A stretch of DNA of 64,000 nt from an uncultured Muribaculum sp. (GCA_910589555.1 CAJUTE010000010.1:9778-73777), one strand, 5' to 3'; positions 28,084 through 36,345 are shown, numbered from the stretch's first letter. Numbers and translations: made by a program. Notes: generated from the letters alone by a model not told the origin.

Positions 28084-28363
28084 TACCTTTTGAAATTTTT
28101 TTCATGAAAACTATGTTAATTAACTATGGTTAAATCATAACACATTGTATTACACCACATTAAATTTTAAGCCTCCAATTACATACTTGTTACATTATTT
28201 TACACAAACTGTGACAACACGGCTAAAAGCCTTTATTTGAGACTGTTTCAAGACTGTTACATCCATTAAAGAAGAGAATAACGCTATTCCACCGGGAAAA
28301 GGCACGATCACAATCATTTAAACAATAATATTGCCGGGCGGCAATATCGGATAAAAATTTCAG

Positions 28364-28403
28364 CAATAAAAAAGCCATGACACCTCCGGCAGGCACCATG
28401 GCT
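28364..28403 (-). terminator. Terminator of the Crp-like regulator gene
   Basis: On the minus strand AGCCATG (28403-28397) pairs with CATGGCT (28379-28373), with CCGGAGG sequence in the loop arms, followed by a run of six T. This is a classical intrinsic terminator 41 bases after the stop. Confidence 0.75.
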
Positions 28404-28443
28404 ACATACATTTTATGATATAATATCGTCTTACGACTTCCGA

Positions 28444-29145
28444 TTATCCGAATTTTGAAATCTTGCGAAGCGCGTTTTCATTCATTATCTTTATACGGCG
28501 TCCATCTACAATCAAGATTTTTTCTGCGACAAATCCCGAAAGGGTTCTGATGGCATTAGAGGTGGTCATGTTAGACAAGTTTGCCAAATCCTCACGTGCC
28601 ATATATATTTTAAGCGTGGCATCGTCGTCTTCATAGCCGTAACTGTCGCGCAATGCAATTAAAGCTTCAGCAAGTCGACCTCTGATGTGCTTTTGAGTCA
28701 GATTTACAATTTTAGTATCGCTACCTCCCAGATTTCTCGACAACTCATGAATGAAAAACCAAGCAAGCTTTATATTGTTTTGAATCAAGTCCTCAACGAT
28801 TGTCATAGGTATCGATCCGAGGATGGAAGGTTCAAATGCGGCTGCCGTTGAGTTATATGATTCACCGGCAAAGTAAGCCCTGTATCCGAAATACTGCACC
28901 GGCCTTATCAACCTCAGTATCTGTTGTCGTCCGCCTATTCCATCTTTATAAAGCTTCACTTTACCTTTCAGGAGGCACCACAGATTCTCGGGCATCTCAT
29001 CTTCGGCATATATAATCTGATTTTTCTTGAAGGTATGCGTTGTAAAATTTTCCACAATACGACGCTTCTCATCTCCGTCAAGAATAGACCAGATGTCAGA
29101 CAAATCGTCTTGAATTACTTTTTCTAACGTACTTTTTTTAATCAT
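28444..29145 (-). CDS. Crp/Fnr-family transcription regulator
   Basis: A 233-residue regulator: cyclic-nucleotide-binding-like beta roll at about 20-140 (FKKNQIIYAEDEMPENLWCL, LKGKVKLYK, YFGYRAYFAGESYNSTA) and a winged helix-turn-helix at about 155-230 (GRLAEALIALRDSYG, MAREDLANLSNMTTSNAIRT). No cysteine cluster is seen at the N-terminus, so it is not an iron-sulfur FNR. The ligand is unknown. It has its own promoter and terminator. Confidence 0.92.
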   Translation of the reverse strand: MIKKSTLEKVIQDDLSDIWSILDGDEKRRIVENFTTHTFKKNQIIYAEDEMPENLWCLLKGKVKLYKDGIGGRQQILRLIRPVQYFGYRAYFAGESYNSTAAAFEPSILGSIPMTIVEDLIQNNIKLAWFFIHELSRNLGGSDTKIVNLTQKHIRGRLAEALIALRDSYGYEDDDATLKIYMAREDLANLSNMTTSNAIRTLSGFVAEKILIVDGRRIKIMNENALRKISKFG

Positions 29146-29182
29146 TATAATGTATGCACAACTATGTTTTGTAACATAATTG

Positions 29183-29212
29183 CAAAATTAGCAATAAAAG
29201 ATGATATAACAA
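29183..29212 (-). promoter_or_regulatory. Promoter of the Crp-like regulator
   Basis: Minus-strand TTG (29212-29210), 19 bases, TAATTTTG (29190-29183), 37 bases before the start codon. Confidence 0.65.
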
Positions 29213-29335
29213 CATTTAAACAAAAAAAGTATATTTTACCACGCTTGATTTTTATATTATTCCTATTTTTTCATCCAAAAACGAAATAAAGCATAGTCCA
29301 AAACTCATATTTAATTTAAAATATATACCTTTGCA

Positions 29336-29343
29336 TTTTAATC
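29336..29343 (+). promoter_or_regulatory. Promoter -7 word for aroE
   Basis: TACCTTTG, 16 bases before the ATG at 29360, preceded by an AT-rich stretch with a TTTA about 22 bases upstream. Confidence 0.55.
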
Positions 29344-29359
29344 GTAATTATTCGTCACT

Positions 29360-30118
29360 ATGAACGATAACAAGAAACGTATTTTCGGCATAATCGGCAA
29401 GCCGCTCACACACTCGTTTTCCCCTGTATATTTCAATCAGAAATTCGAGTCGGAGAATATCAACGCAGAATATCTTAAATTTGAGCTTCCCGACATCGGC
29501 GACCTCATGGAGGTGGTTTCGGAATATTCCAATTTATCAGGACTCAACGTCACAATCCCCTATAAGGAACAGGTCATACCCTATCTTGACGACATCGATG
29601 ATGACGCAAAGAAAATAGGCGCGGTGAACGTGATAAAAATCACCCGCGGAAAGGGCAAAGATTTAAAATTCAAAGGTTATAATTCCGATTGTCCGGCATT
29701 TGCCAATTCGCTCCGCCCCTTGCTCACACCCGATTGCAAGAAAGCTCTCATCCTCGGCACCGGAGGCGCGGCAAAAGCCATCCATCAAGGACTCATAAAC
29801 TTGGGAATCGAACCCACTTATGTGTCACGCACAGCCGGAGAGAACCGCATCACCTACAACGACCTCAACGAAGAGGTTATGTCGACACACAGCATCATTG
29901 TCAACTGCACTCCGGTGGGAATGTACCCTCACGAAGACCAGTGTCCCACCATACCTTACGAGCTGCTTACACCGAACCATATATGCTACGATCTCATTTA
30001 TAATCCTGACACTACATTATTCATGAAAAAAGCCGAAGCCCACAGAGCGACCGTCAAGAACGGACTTGAGATGCTGCTTCTGCAAGCTTTTGAGTCATGG
30101 CGTATATGGAACTCATAA
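29360..30118 (+). CDS. aroE: Shikimate dehydrogenase
   Basis: A 252-residue cytosolic enzyme reducing 3-dehydroshikimate to shikimate with NADPH in aromatic amino-acid synthesis. Substrate site GKPLTHSFSPVYFNQKF, catalytic lysine in LNVTIPYKEQV, catalytic aspartate in YNSDCPAF, Rossmann glycine loop LILGTGGAAKAI and the C-terminal NGLEMLLLQAFESW. Slightly shorter than the E. coli enzyme, as usual in Bacteroidetes. The YeiH-type gene follows after 28 bases and may be co-transcribed. Confidence 0.97.
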   Translation: MNDNKKRIFGIIGKPLTHSFSPVYFNQKFESENINAEYLKFELPDIGDLMEVVSEYSNLSGLNVTIPYKEQVIPYLDDIDDDAKKIGAVNVIKITRGKGKDLKFKGYNSDCPAFANSLRPLLTPDCKKALILGTGGAAKAIHQGLINLGIEPTYVSRTAGENRITYNDLNEEVMSTHSIIVNCTPVGMYPHEDQCPTIPYELLTPNHICYDLIYNPDTTLFMKKAEAHRATVKNGLEMLLLQAFESWRIWNS

Positions 30119-30146
30119 AAAATTCAACATATAAATACATCTACTA

Positions 30147-31181
30147 ATGTTTAGCGAAAAACGTAGCAGCATGCTACACGGCATACTGCTTATTGCACTG
30201 TTTGCCTGCGCGGCATTTTACATAGGCGACGCGCAGATTCTTAAGGATATTTCCTTAAGTCCCATGATCATCGGCATCATCCTCGGTATGCTTTATGCCA
30301 ACAGTCTGCGGAACCATCTTCCGGAAACCTGGGTTCCGGGCATCCAGTTCTGTTCCAAAAAGATATTACGCCTTGGCATCATCCTCTACGGATTCAGGTT
30401 GACACTTCAAGACATCGCGGCAGTCGGCACAGCCGGCATACTTGTCGATGCCATTGTGGTTGCCGTAACCATACTGGGCGGCGTGATGGTTGGCAAGTGG
30501 ATGAAAATGGACCGCGACCTCACCCTGCTCACATCAATCGGAAGCGGTATTTGCGGAGCGGCGGCAGTGCTTGGCGCCGAATCCACAATACAGACAAAGC
30601 CATACAAAACCGCAGTAGCAGTAGCCACTGTGGTCATCTTCGGCACCATCTCCATGTTCCTCTATCCTATCGCCTACCGCACCGGACTGCTTGACTTAGA
30701 CCCTCAGCTCATGGGCATATACAGCGGATCGACCCTGCATGAAGTGGCTCACGCCGTAGGCGCCGGCAACGCCATGGGTGGCGAGATCGCCAATGTGGCA
30801 ATCATCGTAAAGATGATACGTGTGATGATGCTCGTGCCTGTGCTCCTCATCTTAGGATGGTGGGTAGCCACTAAAGCAGAAAAGAAAGAAAGCGAAGGGA
30901 AAAAGGCAGGCAAAGTCGCAATTCCATGGTTTGCTCTCGGTTTTCTTGCCGTAATCGGATTCAACTCCCTTGATCTTCTCCCGGCAGCCGTGGTTGACGG
31001 AATCAATTATTTCGACACCTTCCTTCTCACCATGGCAATGGCTGCGCTCGGAGCGGAAACCAGCATTGACAAATTCAAGAAAGCAGGCGCCAAGCCGTTT
31101 GTGCTCGCGCTCATTCTTGACATCTGGCTTATAGGCGGCGGATTCCTTCTCGCCAAATACATAGCCCCGCTTTGCCTATAG
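30147..31181 (+). CDS. YeiH/UPF0324-family membrane transporter (putative sulfate exporter)
   Basis: A 344-residue inner-membrane protein with about ten helices. Family marks: SPMIIGIILGMLYANSL, CSKKILRLGIILYGFRLT, GSGICGAAAVLGAEST and GSTLHEVAHAVGAGNAMG. UPF0324 members are named putative sulfate exporters, but the true substrate is unproven. It follows aroE on the same strand. Confidence 0.9.
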   Translation: MFSEKRSSMLHGILLIALFACAAFYIGDAQILKDISLSPMIIGIILGMLYANSLRNHLPETWVPGIQFCSKKILRLGIILYGFRLTLQDIAAVGTAGILVDAIVVAVTILGGVMVGKWMKMDRDLTLLTSIGSGICGAAAVLGAESTIQTKPYKTAVAVATVVIFGTISMFLYPIAYRTGLLDLDPQLMGIYSGSTLHEVAHAVGAGNAMGGEIANVAIIVKMIRVMMLVPVLLILGWWVATKAEKKESEGKKAGKVAIPWFALGFLAVIGFNSLDLLPAAVVDGINYFDTFLLTMAMAALGAETSIDKFKKAGAKPFVLALILDIWLIGGGFLLAKYIAPLCL

Positions 31182-31216
31182 CGACATTTTTTTGAACCGC
31201 ACCCTCTCTCCCCCAA

Positions 31217-33040
31217 ATGCGTTTTCTCAATCAAATCCCACTATTGCCCGTTGCCGCGATTGTCGTTGTATATGCATTAATACTCAACGGCAATCGCGGC
31301 ACGACACATCTTAACACTGAAACAAAACATTCAGCCGTGGTCCAAAAAGCGCGGGAAAGCTCATCGGGACAAATCCTTACCGTAGAAAACAGCAACGGCG
31401 AACTCATCAGACTCACCATTCCGTCAATTGAGAGCAAATTCCATCCGGGCGACAGCATCCAATTCAACGCTCCGTTAAAGAATCCCTCAAGGTCAGACCA
31501 ATTCGAGAATGATTTCGCCGCATTGATGAGAAGAAGCGGCATCGCATACATCGCATTCGCGCCTCCCGACAGTGTCACCGCCACCTCAACATCCACCGGT
31601 GCGATATGGAAGATAAGACGGCTGCAACCCCTGCTCTCACAAATACTCGGCAGCACATCGCTCAACGATGACACCTACGAATTTCTGAATGCCGCCATAA
31701 TCGGCGACACTTCGACCCTTGACCATGACACACGCTCGGCATTTTCCAATGCCGGTGTCGCCCACATACTCGCATTAAGCGGGCTCCACGCCGGCATTAT
31801 AGCGGCAATCATCCTGTTGCTGCTTTCACCGCTCAACATTTTTGGCCTACGCAAATTCCGCATCGCCGCATCGATCCTGATATTATGGATATACGCGACG
31901 CTTACCGGACTGTCGCCATCCGTGACCCGCGCGGTGATAATGGCGACCGCAGTAGCCATCGGATACATCATCGGTCGACGCAACTTTGCGCTTAACGCAC
32001 TCCTGCTCGCCGCAATAATAATACTTTTATCCAATCCCGCCCAGATAATGATGCCCGGATTCCAGATGTCATTCTGCGCGGCGGCATCCATCATCATCAC
32101 TCTGCCGGCGATCAATTTAAACCGCAAGCGAAAATTCACCTACTACATCACATCGGCAATAGCAACCACATCAGCTGCTACGTTATGCACCGGAGCCATC
32201 GCCGCGATTCATTTCCACACCTTGCCGGTCTACTTCCTCATCGCCAACATTCCAGCCGTGGCAATATTGCCGGCAATATTAGGCGGCGGAATGCTCCTCA
32301 TCACTCTCGAATGCCTTTCAATACCATCCGAATGGCTGTGTGACATCATCAATTTCGCCTACAAATTGATGTTTTCATTCATCGAGTTCATCTCGCGACT
32401 ACCCGGAGCCACCTTGCAGAGCATACATCTGCATGATTGGGTGCTGATTCCCTACTTCCTGACAGCCGCATTGGTCATCTTTGCACTATATAAAAAACGT
32501 AAACAAGCATATTTGACAGCCTCGGTCAGCATAGTTGTCACAATGGTGTGCTTCGGTTGCTCGCAGAAAAAATCCACTGCCGAAGAACACTTCATAACCA
32601 AAGCGGCAGGGCACACCTGCATCGTTTATCGCAACAGCAACCATGCCTATGTAATAATGAAAGCGCCGGCGACAATAAGAAAAGAAGCCGTCAAGGAGAT
32701 AGAGCGCCGATACAGCGACTATCTGTCATTACACAGGATAAATGCCATTACGGCAATAGATGGTTCACCGATGGAATGCGACGGTTTAAAATATGACGGA
32801 CAAAAAATCGAGATACACGACACAAGCTACATAATTGCCGCAGCCGACTCGCTTGCCGCCGACACCGCCGATTACTGCATAATAGCCCGAGGGTTCCGTG
32901 GCGACGCGGTGAAACTCGCCCATAAGATCCATGCCGACACATTCTTACTCGGCAGCGACCTCGACATACGCCGCCACAACCGCTATGCCGACTCATTGAC
33001 AGTCCGCGAAATCCCGTTTCGATCATTAAGACAATTTTAG
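31217..33040 (+). CDS. ComEC/Rec2-family membrane protein lacking the metallo-beta-lactamase domain
   Basis: A 607-residue multi-pass membrane protein related to the ComEC DNA-uptake channel. The N-terminal part (about 30-140) resembles the soluble OB-like domain, and the competence domain (about 160-440) carries the signature AHILALSGLHAGII and LSPSVTRAVIMATAVAIGYI. The C-terminal 170 residues hold a lipobox-like FGCSQKK and a small alpha/beta region, but no HxHxDH motif of the beta-lactamase-type nuclease domain found in full ComEC. It may still translocate single-stranded DNA with a separate nuclease, or do something else. Confidence 0.88.
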   Translation: MRFLNQIPLLPVAAIVVVYALILNGNRGTTHLNTETKHSAVVQKARESSSGQILTVENSNGELIRLTIPSIESKFHPGDSIQFNAPLKNPSRSDQFENDFAALMRRSGIAYIAFAPPDSVTATSTSTGAIWKIRRLQPLLSQILGSTSLNDDTYEFLNAAIIGDTSTLDHDTRSAFSNAGVAHILALSGLHAGIIAAIILLLLSPLNIFGLRKFRIAASILILWIYATLTGLSPSVTRAVIMATAVAIGYIIGRRNFALNALLLAAIIILLSNPAQIMMPGFQMSFCAAASIIITLPAINLNRKRKFTYYITSAIATTSAATLCTGAIAAIHFHTLPVYFLIANIPAVAILPAILGGGMLLITLECLSIPSEWLCDIINFAYKLMFSFIEFISRLPGATLQSIHLHDWVLIPYFLTAALVIFALYKKRKQAYLTASVSIVVTMVCFGCSQKKSTAEEHFITKAAGHTCIVYRNSNHAYVIMKAPATIRKEAVKEIERRYSDYLSLHRINAITAIDGSPMECDGLKYDGQKIEIHDTSYIIAAADSLAADTADYCIIARGFRGDAVKLAHKIHADTFLLGSDLDIRRHNRYADSLTVREIPFRSLRQF

Positions 33041-33049
33041 TAATTGCAG

Positions 33050-33081
33050 TTTGCAATTAAAGAGCATTATAACTACTTTTG
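33050..33081 (+). promoter_or_regulatory. Promoter of the M20 deacylase gene
   Basis: TTTG (33050-33053), 20 bases, TACTTTTG (33074-33081): a consensus Bacteroidetes promoter. It shows that the ATG at 33090, 8 bases after the -7 word, is the start, rather than the upstream TTG at 33051. Confidence 0.75.
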
Positions 33082-33089
33082 CAGACATC

Positions 33090-34157
33090 ATGGAAGAAGA
33101 ATTGTATTATGACGCGATCGACCTTCTAAAGAAGCTGATCGCCACGCCCTCTATAAGCCGCGATGAGAGTGCTGCCGCCAACATCGTGGAAAATTTTCTG
33201 CGAAACATCTGCAACAATGTGACACGCATCAACAACAATGTCATAGCCTATGCCCCGGAGTATGACGCGTCAAAGCCCACACTGCTGCTTAACTCACACA
33301 TAGACACCGTAAAGCCGGCTGCCGGATGGACACGCGACCCATTCTCCCCCACCGTCGAGGATGACCGCCTCTACGGACTCGGAAGCAACGACGCGGGAGC
33401 CTCGTTGGTGTCGCTGATTGCCGCATTCCGCTATCTGTGCGACATGGACCGCAGCTACAATCTCATATTTGCAGCTTCAGCCGAAGAAGAGGTAAGCGGC
33501 AAAAACGGCATAAGTAGTGTGATTCCTACGCTTCCGCATATCGACGTGGCTATCGTGGGGGAACCTACCGGCATGAATCCGGCAATTGCGGAAAAAGGGC
33601 TTATGGTGCTCGATGTAGAGGTCGACGGCGTTGCGGGGCACGCAGCCAGAAATGAGGGAGTGAACGCCATCTATGAATCACTCCGCGTGATTGAGGGCTT
33701 CCGCAACATGACATTTCCTAAAACATCCAAAACTCTCGGGCCGATAAAGCTGAGCGTGACACAGATTGAAGCCGGGACTCAACACAACGTGGTGCCCGCG
33801 CTGTGTAAAATGGTAGTTGATGTGCGCACAACCGATGCATACTCCAATGAAGAGACTCTGCACATTATACGCGAGCAGCTTCCCGGCTGCCGCATCACGC
33901 CACGCTCCACAAGGCTAAATCCATCGTCTATCGACCCGGAGCATCCGTTGGTAAAACGTCTCGCTTTTCTCGACCGCGCCCCATTCGGCTCACCCACACT
34001 AAGCGATCAGGCTCTCATGAACTGGCAGTCGTTGAAGCTGGGACCCGGAGACTCATCACGCTCACACACCGCCGATGAGTACATCGAACTTAAGGAAATA
34101 CGCGAAGCCATACATCTCTACATAACGCTGCTGTCAAACATCAACCTCAAGCAATAA
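33090..34157 (+). CDS. M20-family metallopeptidase (ArgE/DapE-type deacylase)
   Basis: A 355-residue zinc enzyme that removes an acyl group from an amino acid. Metal ligands are visible in LLLNSHIDTVKP (His), GLGSNDAGASLVS (Asp), AASAEEEVSGKNG (catalytic Glu pair), IVGEPTGM and SRSHTADEYI (final His). The dimerisation domain lies at about 170-270. In Bacteroidetes close relatives act as N-acetyl- or N-succinyl-citrulline/ornithine deacylases in arginine synthesis, but succinyl-diaminopimelate is a possible alternative. Start chosen from the promoter position. The unknown gene at 34160 begins 2 bases after the stop. Confidence 0.9.
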   Translation: MEEELYYDAIDLLKKLIATPSISRDESAAANIVENFLRNICNNVTRINNNVIAYAPEYDASKPTLLLNSHIDTVKPAAGWTRDPFSPTVEDDRLYGLGSNDAGASLVSLIAAFRYLCDMDRSYNLIFAASAEEEVSGKNGISSVIPTLPHIDVAIVGEPTGMNPAIAEKGLMVLDVEVDGVAGHAARNEGVNAIYESLRVIEGFRNMTFPKTSKTLGPIKLSVTQIEAGTQHNVVPALCKMVVDVRTTDAYSNEETLHIIREQLPGCRITPRSTRLNPSSIDPEHPLVKRLAFLDRAPFGSPTLSDQALMNWQSLKLGPGDSSRSHTADEYIELKEIREAIHLYITLLSNINLKQ

Positions 34158-34159
34158 TC

Positions 34160-35032
34160 ATGTTATCGTTCATCTTAGGCATCCTTGCAATTCTATCGCC
34201 AATAGCGGCAGATGTCGACTCCGTCCGCCCCAAAAGTCGAATCATCATAAATACCAACTATAACACCGTGATGAGCGAGGATGAGTATAACAGATTGAAG
34301 CAAACAGAACAAATTCGGTCAATTGACATCACTCCCGACACTATTAAAGTCACACTCTACGGCAAGTCAATAAGAATTCCTAATCTGAGCGATTACAAAA
34401 AAAGTTACACCGCCAATCTACTGATCAATAACAAAAGAGCTACTTATAATAAAGACGAGGAACCGTCTCACTCCCCTAAAACGACTCAATATAACGCATC
34501 CGACAGTTGCTTTTATCTGACATTGGGATTGTCGCCAAAATTTCAAACAAAAGGCGAGAAGATGGATCTGTCGGTATTCTTGTTTTGCGACTCCATTCCT
34601 AAAGCAGGCGACAAATTCTCAATTGTTCCGGTTACTTTTGATGACGACAATCCTATCAAACAATGGACAAAACACACAGGGAATGCCGCGATTCTTCAAA
34701 TAGGATATTTTCCAAAAACAAAAGATGTATTTCCCAAAGAGCTTTTATCCGACTCCAATAAGGACAAACGAGTCGTTCTCTCCACAACCGAGCCAACCGG
34801 TGAAATAGAAGTAATGTCGATCAAAAAAGGGAAATATCAAGAACAATTGGAAATGAAGATTAAGCTAAACGCAGAAGCAGTGTTTTACCACGAAGGGCTA
34901 AAAATTCCAATAAATATTAAAGACGGAGTCATCAATCTCTACCAAATCGAACGGCAGAATCTAAAACCTTTATTCTTTGAAATAGACTATGCATGGCCTG
35001 ACACCTATGTGCCGGTTGATGCATTCCGGTAA
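34160..35032 (+). CDS. Exported protein of unknown function
   Basis: A 290-residue protein I do not recognise. It has a short hydrophobic N-terminus (SFILGILAILSPIAA) that could be a signal peptide, followed by a lysine- and serine-rich beta-strand-like sequence with no catalytic motif. It starts 2 bases after the M20 gene, so it is probably translated from the same mRNA. Base composition is more A-rich than its neighbours, which may mean acquisition. The last 63 bases are overlapped on the other strand by the non-phage tail of the broken tape-measure frame. Confidence 0.7.
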   Translation: MLSFILGILAILSPIAADVDSVRPKSRIIINTNYNTVMSEDEYNRLKQTEQIRSIDITPDTIKVTLYGKSIRIPNLSDYKKSYTANLLINNKRATYNKDEEPSHSPKTTQYNASDSCFYLTLGLSPKFQTKGEKMDLSVFLFCDSIPKAGDKFSIVPVTFDDDNPIKQWTKHTGNAAILQIGYFPKTKDVFPKELLSDSNKDKRVVLSTTEPTGEIEVMSIKKGKYQEQLEMKIKLNAEAVFYHEGLKIPINIKDGVINLYQIERQNLKPLFFEIDYAWPDTYVPVDAFR

Positions 35033-35121
35033 AATAAACCGAACCCCAAAACAGCCAAGACAAAATCGATCAGTATGACCGTAGGATGTTCCCTGTATGT
35101 AGCGCCAGCGGATAGATTTCC

Positions 35122-35172
35122 GAGGTGCGGTGTAAGGTGAACCAAATGAACGAGCATCGAAGATGTCCTCCA
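35122..35172 (+). repeat. Dispersed repeat R3, copy c (partial)
   Basis: Contains GGTGCGGTGTAAGGTGAACC and GAGCATCGAAGATGTCC. It is an inverted match to 36236-36290 and a direct match to part of 55100-55160. It marks the break point of the tape-measure fragment. Confidence 0.75.
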
Positions 35173-35455
35173 GTCGATAGGTGGCAAGCTCCTGAGCACC
35201 GGCAAGCTGCACCTCATCACCTATCACTCCGAGCTGCTGCTGAGCTGAGCAGAGATCCTTTATGCTCTGGATATCCTCTTCGCGGGCATCCATGGTGTTG
35301 CGCATATTGACGGCAAGCTTTGTCTCCGCCTCAATCTGAGCTGAGTAAAGCTGGGTAAGACCGTCCAATGTGCCAAGCCATGAGCTCAAAGTATTGCTGA
35401 CTGAATCTATGCCGGTGGCTAAAGCTCCGAAATTGATGATGTTTTTTTGAAGATC

Positions 35456-35485
35456 TGTGGACACACCCACAGTAGCTTGCATCAC
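35456..35485. repeat. 30-base direct repeat, copy 1 (tape-measure coding)
   Basis: Starts TGTGGACACACCCACAG and ends GCTTGCATCAC. Copy 2 is at 36442-36471 with one mismatch. Both encode the peptide MQA(T/A)VGVST on the minus strand. Confidence 0.85.
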
Positions 35486-35596
35486 ATTGTGAAGCTCCTT
35501 GGCATCCACAGTCAGCTTTTTCAAGCCGTTCTCGCCGTCAGCCACCTTGAATGATATGGAAATCGCGCTGTTGCTTGCCATTTTACTTGCGTTTTA

Positions 35597-35628
35597 TTTG
35601 CTTTTTACTGCTTTTATTTGTACATTTG
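35597..35628 (+). promoter_or_regulatory. Promoter of the small membrane protein
   Basis: TTTG (35597-35600), 20 bases, TACATTTG (35621-35628), a consensus Bacteroidetes promoter 25 bases before the ATG at 35654. Confidence 0.7.
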
Positions 35629-35653
35629 AGAAAATTATAAAAATCGCTGCGTT

Positions 35654-35800
35654 ATGATTTTAAATCAAAAGTCTCTCTTTGAACTATTATGGGTGCTCGC
35701 TAAAATGATGCCTATTACTACAATCGCTTTAGTTTTGAGCGCAATAGTTATCGGTCTTGCTACCATCGGTTTTATAAAAGACAAATGGAAGTATTTCTAA
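35654..35800 (+). CDS. 48-residue single-pass membrane protein inside the prophage relic
   Basis: A short open frame, MILNQKSLFELLWVLAKMM at the start, one hydrophobic segment (about 20-41, TTIALVLSAIVIGLATIGFI) and a basic/aromatic end KDKWKYF. It is on the strand opposite to the flanking tail genes, ends 1 base before the chaperone stop, and has its own consensus promoter and a complete frame. I do not recognise a family. Its size and shape are compatible with a holin-like, toxin-like or superinfection-exclusion membrane peptide, but nothing in the sequence decides this. Confidence 0.6.
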   Translation: MILNQKSLFELLWVLAKMMPITTIALVLSAIVIGLATIGFIKDKWKYF

Positions 35801-35801
35801 T

Positions 35802-36141
35802 TTATTGATTACGATTTAGTAATCTTTCAAACCTCATACGCTTTTCATCGGCTGACAGCTCAGGCTGTTCTCGCCGATTTTTTTTGTCCTTTTCGTCCCA
35901 CGGCAACGGCAGGAGACGTTTGGGGGTGAGCTTCCGCTTCACATGGGGCTGGATGCAGATCGCGGCAAGCAACCTCATCCGCTCCCATGAGTCACGGTTC
36001 TTTGACTCAGCCATTGATCTCCACGACTTGCAGATGCTCTCAAACTCGTCGTAATAGCATCCGCAGAAGTCATCGACCGTCATTCCGACGCAGCCCACCG
36101 CCAAGCCCATAAGCTCTAAGATTCCGGCAGGCTTTTTTTTT
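35802..36141 (-). CDS. Phage tail-assembly chaperone, frameshift-extension part (remnant)
   Basis: The frame with an internal ATG at 36110 encodes about 113 residues from the slippery tract: MGLAVGCVGMTVDDFCGCYY, SWERMRLLAAICIQPH and LTPKRLLPLPWDEKDKK. The LLPLPWD block is typical of small proteins encoded just before the tape-measure gene in tailed phages. It continues, in the -1 frame, a short upstream frame ending at 36116. On the minus strand the junction reads GAA AAA AAA AGC, with nine A, an efficient type of -1 slip site. This reproduces the G/GT chaperone arrangement of siphophages. The upstream partner is cut off by repeat R3. Confidence 0.65.
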
Positions 36142-36250
36142 CGCCGTTGCCGTCACCGGCACACCCGCCATCAGACACCGCGCGGCTCCACCCCGGGCGG
36201 GGCGAGTCTGTTGAAGGAATGCAGGCTATCCGGTGTTGATTGGTGGACAT
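36116..36250 (-). pseudogene. Truncated upstream half of the tail-assembly chaperone
   Basis: A 44-codon open frame whose ATG lies inside repeat R3 (copy b) and whose 3' part (SDGGCAGDGNGEKKSLPES) leads into the A9 tract at 36141-36133. The real N-terminus seems to have been replaced by the repeat. Confidence 0.5.
36133..36141 (-). promoter_or_regulatory. A9 slippery tract for -1 ribosomal frameshift
   Basis: Nine A on the minus strand, read GAA AAA AAA AGC in the upstream frame. A -1 slip continues as AAG CCT GCC into the chaperone extension, while the unshifted frame stops at TAG 25 bases after the tract. Confidence 0.6.
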
Positions 36251-36345
36251 CTTCGATGCCCGTTCATTAGCTCACCTTACACCGCGCCTCGGCTATCGCC
36301 TCGTGGCGGTGCTTAAATTATTTTGCCGTTTCACGGCTATAGGTT
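36236..36345 (-). repeat. Dispersed repeat R3, copy b
   Basis: TGGACATCTTCGATGCCCGTT, CTCACCTTACACCGCGCC and TGCCGTTTCACGGC on the plus strand match the reverse complement of 55056-55160. It is in inverted orientation to copy c at 35122-35172, so the two bracket the chaperone and first tape-measure fragment. Confidence 0.8.

Larger units (their letters stand above)
27974..28443. other. Intergenic region between sigma factor and Crp-like regulator
   Basis: AT-rich. It holds the sigma gene promoter (28055-28083), a small palindrome ATATTGCC-GGGC-GGCAATAT at 28328-28347, and the terminator of the minus-strand Crp-like gene (28364-28403). The 62-codon open frame at 28223-28411 has no supporting features. 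Confidence 0.5.
34970..35581 (-). pseudogene. Truncated phage tail tape-measure protein (N-terminal fragment)
   Basis: The first 134 residues (35581 down to about 35181) read as the start of a phage tape-measure protein, which sets tail length: ISISFKVADGENGLKKL, KELHNVMQATVGVSTDLQ, then helical sequence with LGTLDGLTQLYSAQIEAE and AGAQELATY. After ELATY the frame runs into dispersed repeat R3 (copy c) and continues 70 residues through unrelated DNA to 34970. Tape-measure proteins are normally many hundreds of residues, so the rest is lost. Resembles those of Bacteroides siphoviral prophages (from memory). Confidence 0.75.

Noticed and set aside
28223..28411. 62-codon minus-strand frame between the sigma factor and Crp-like gene
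   Set aside because: It overlaps the terminator of the Crp-like gene and has no promoter or recognisable sequence.
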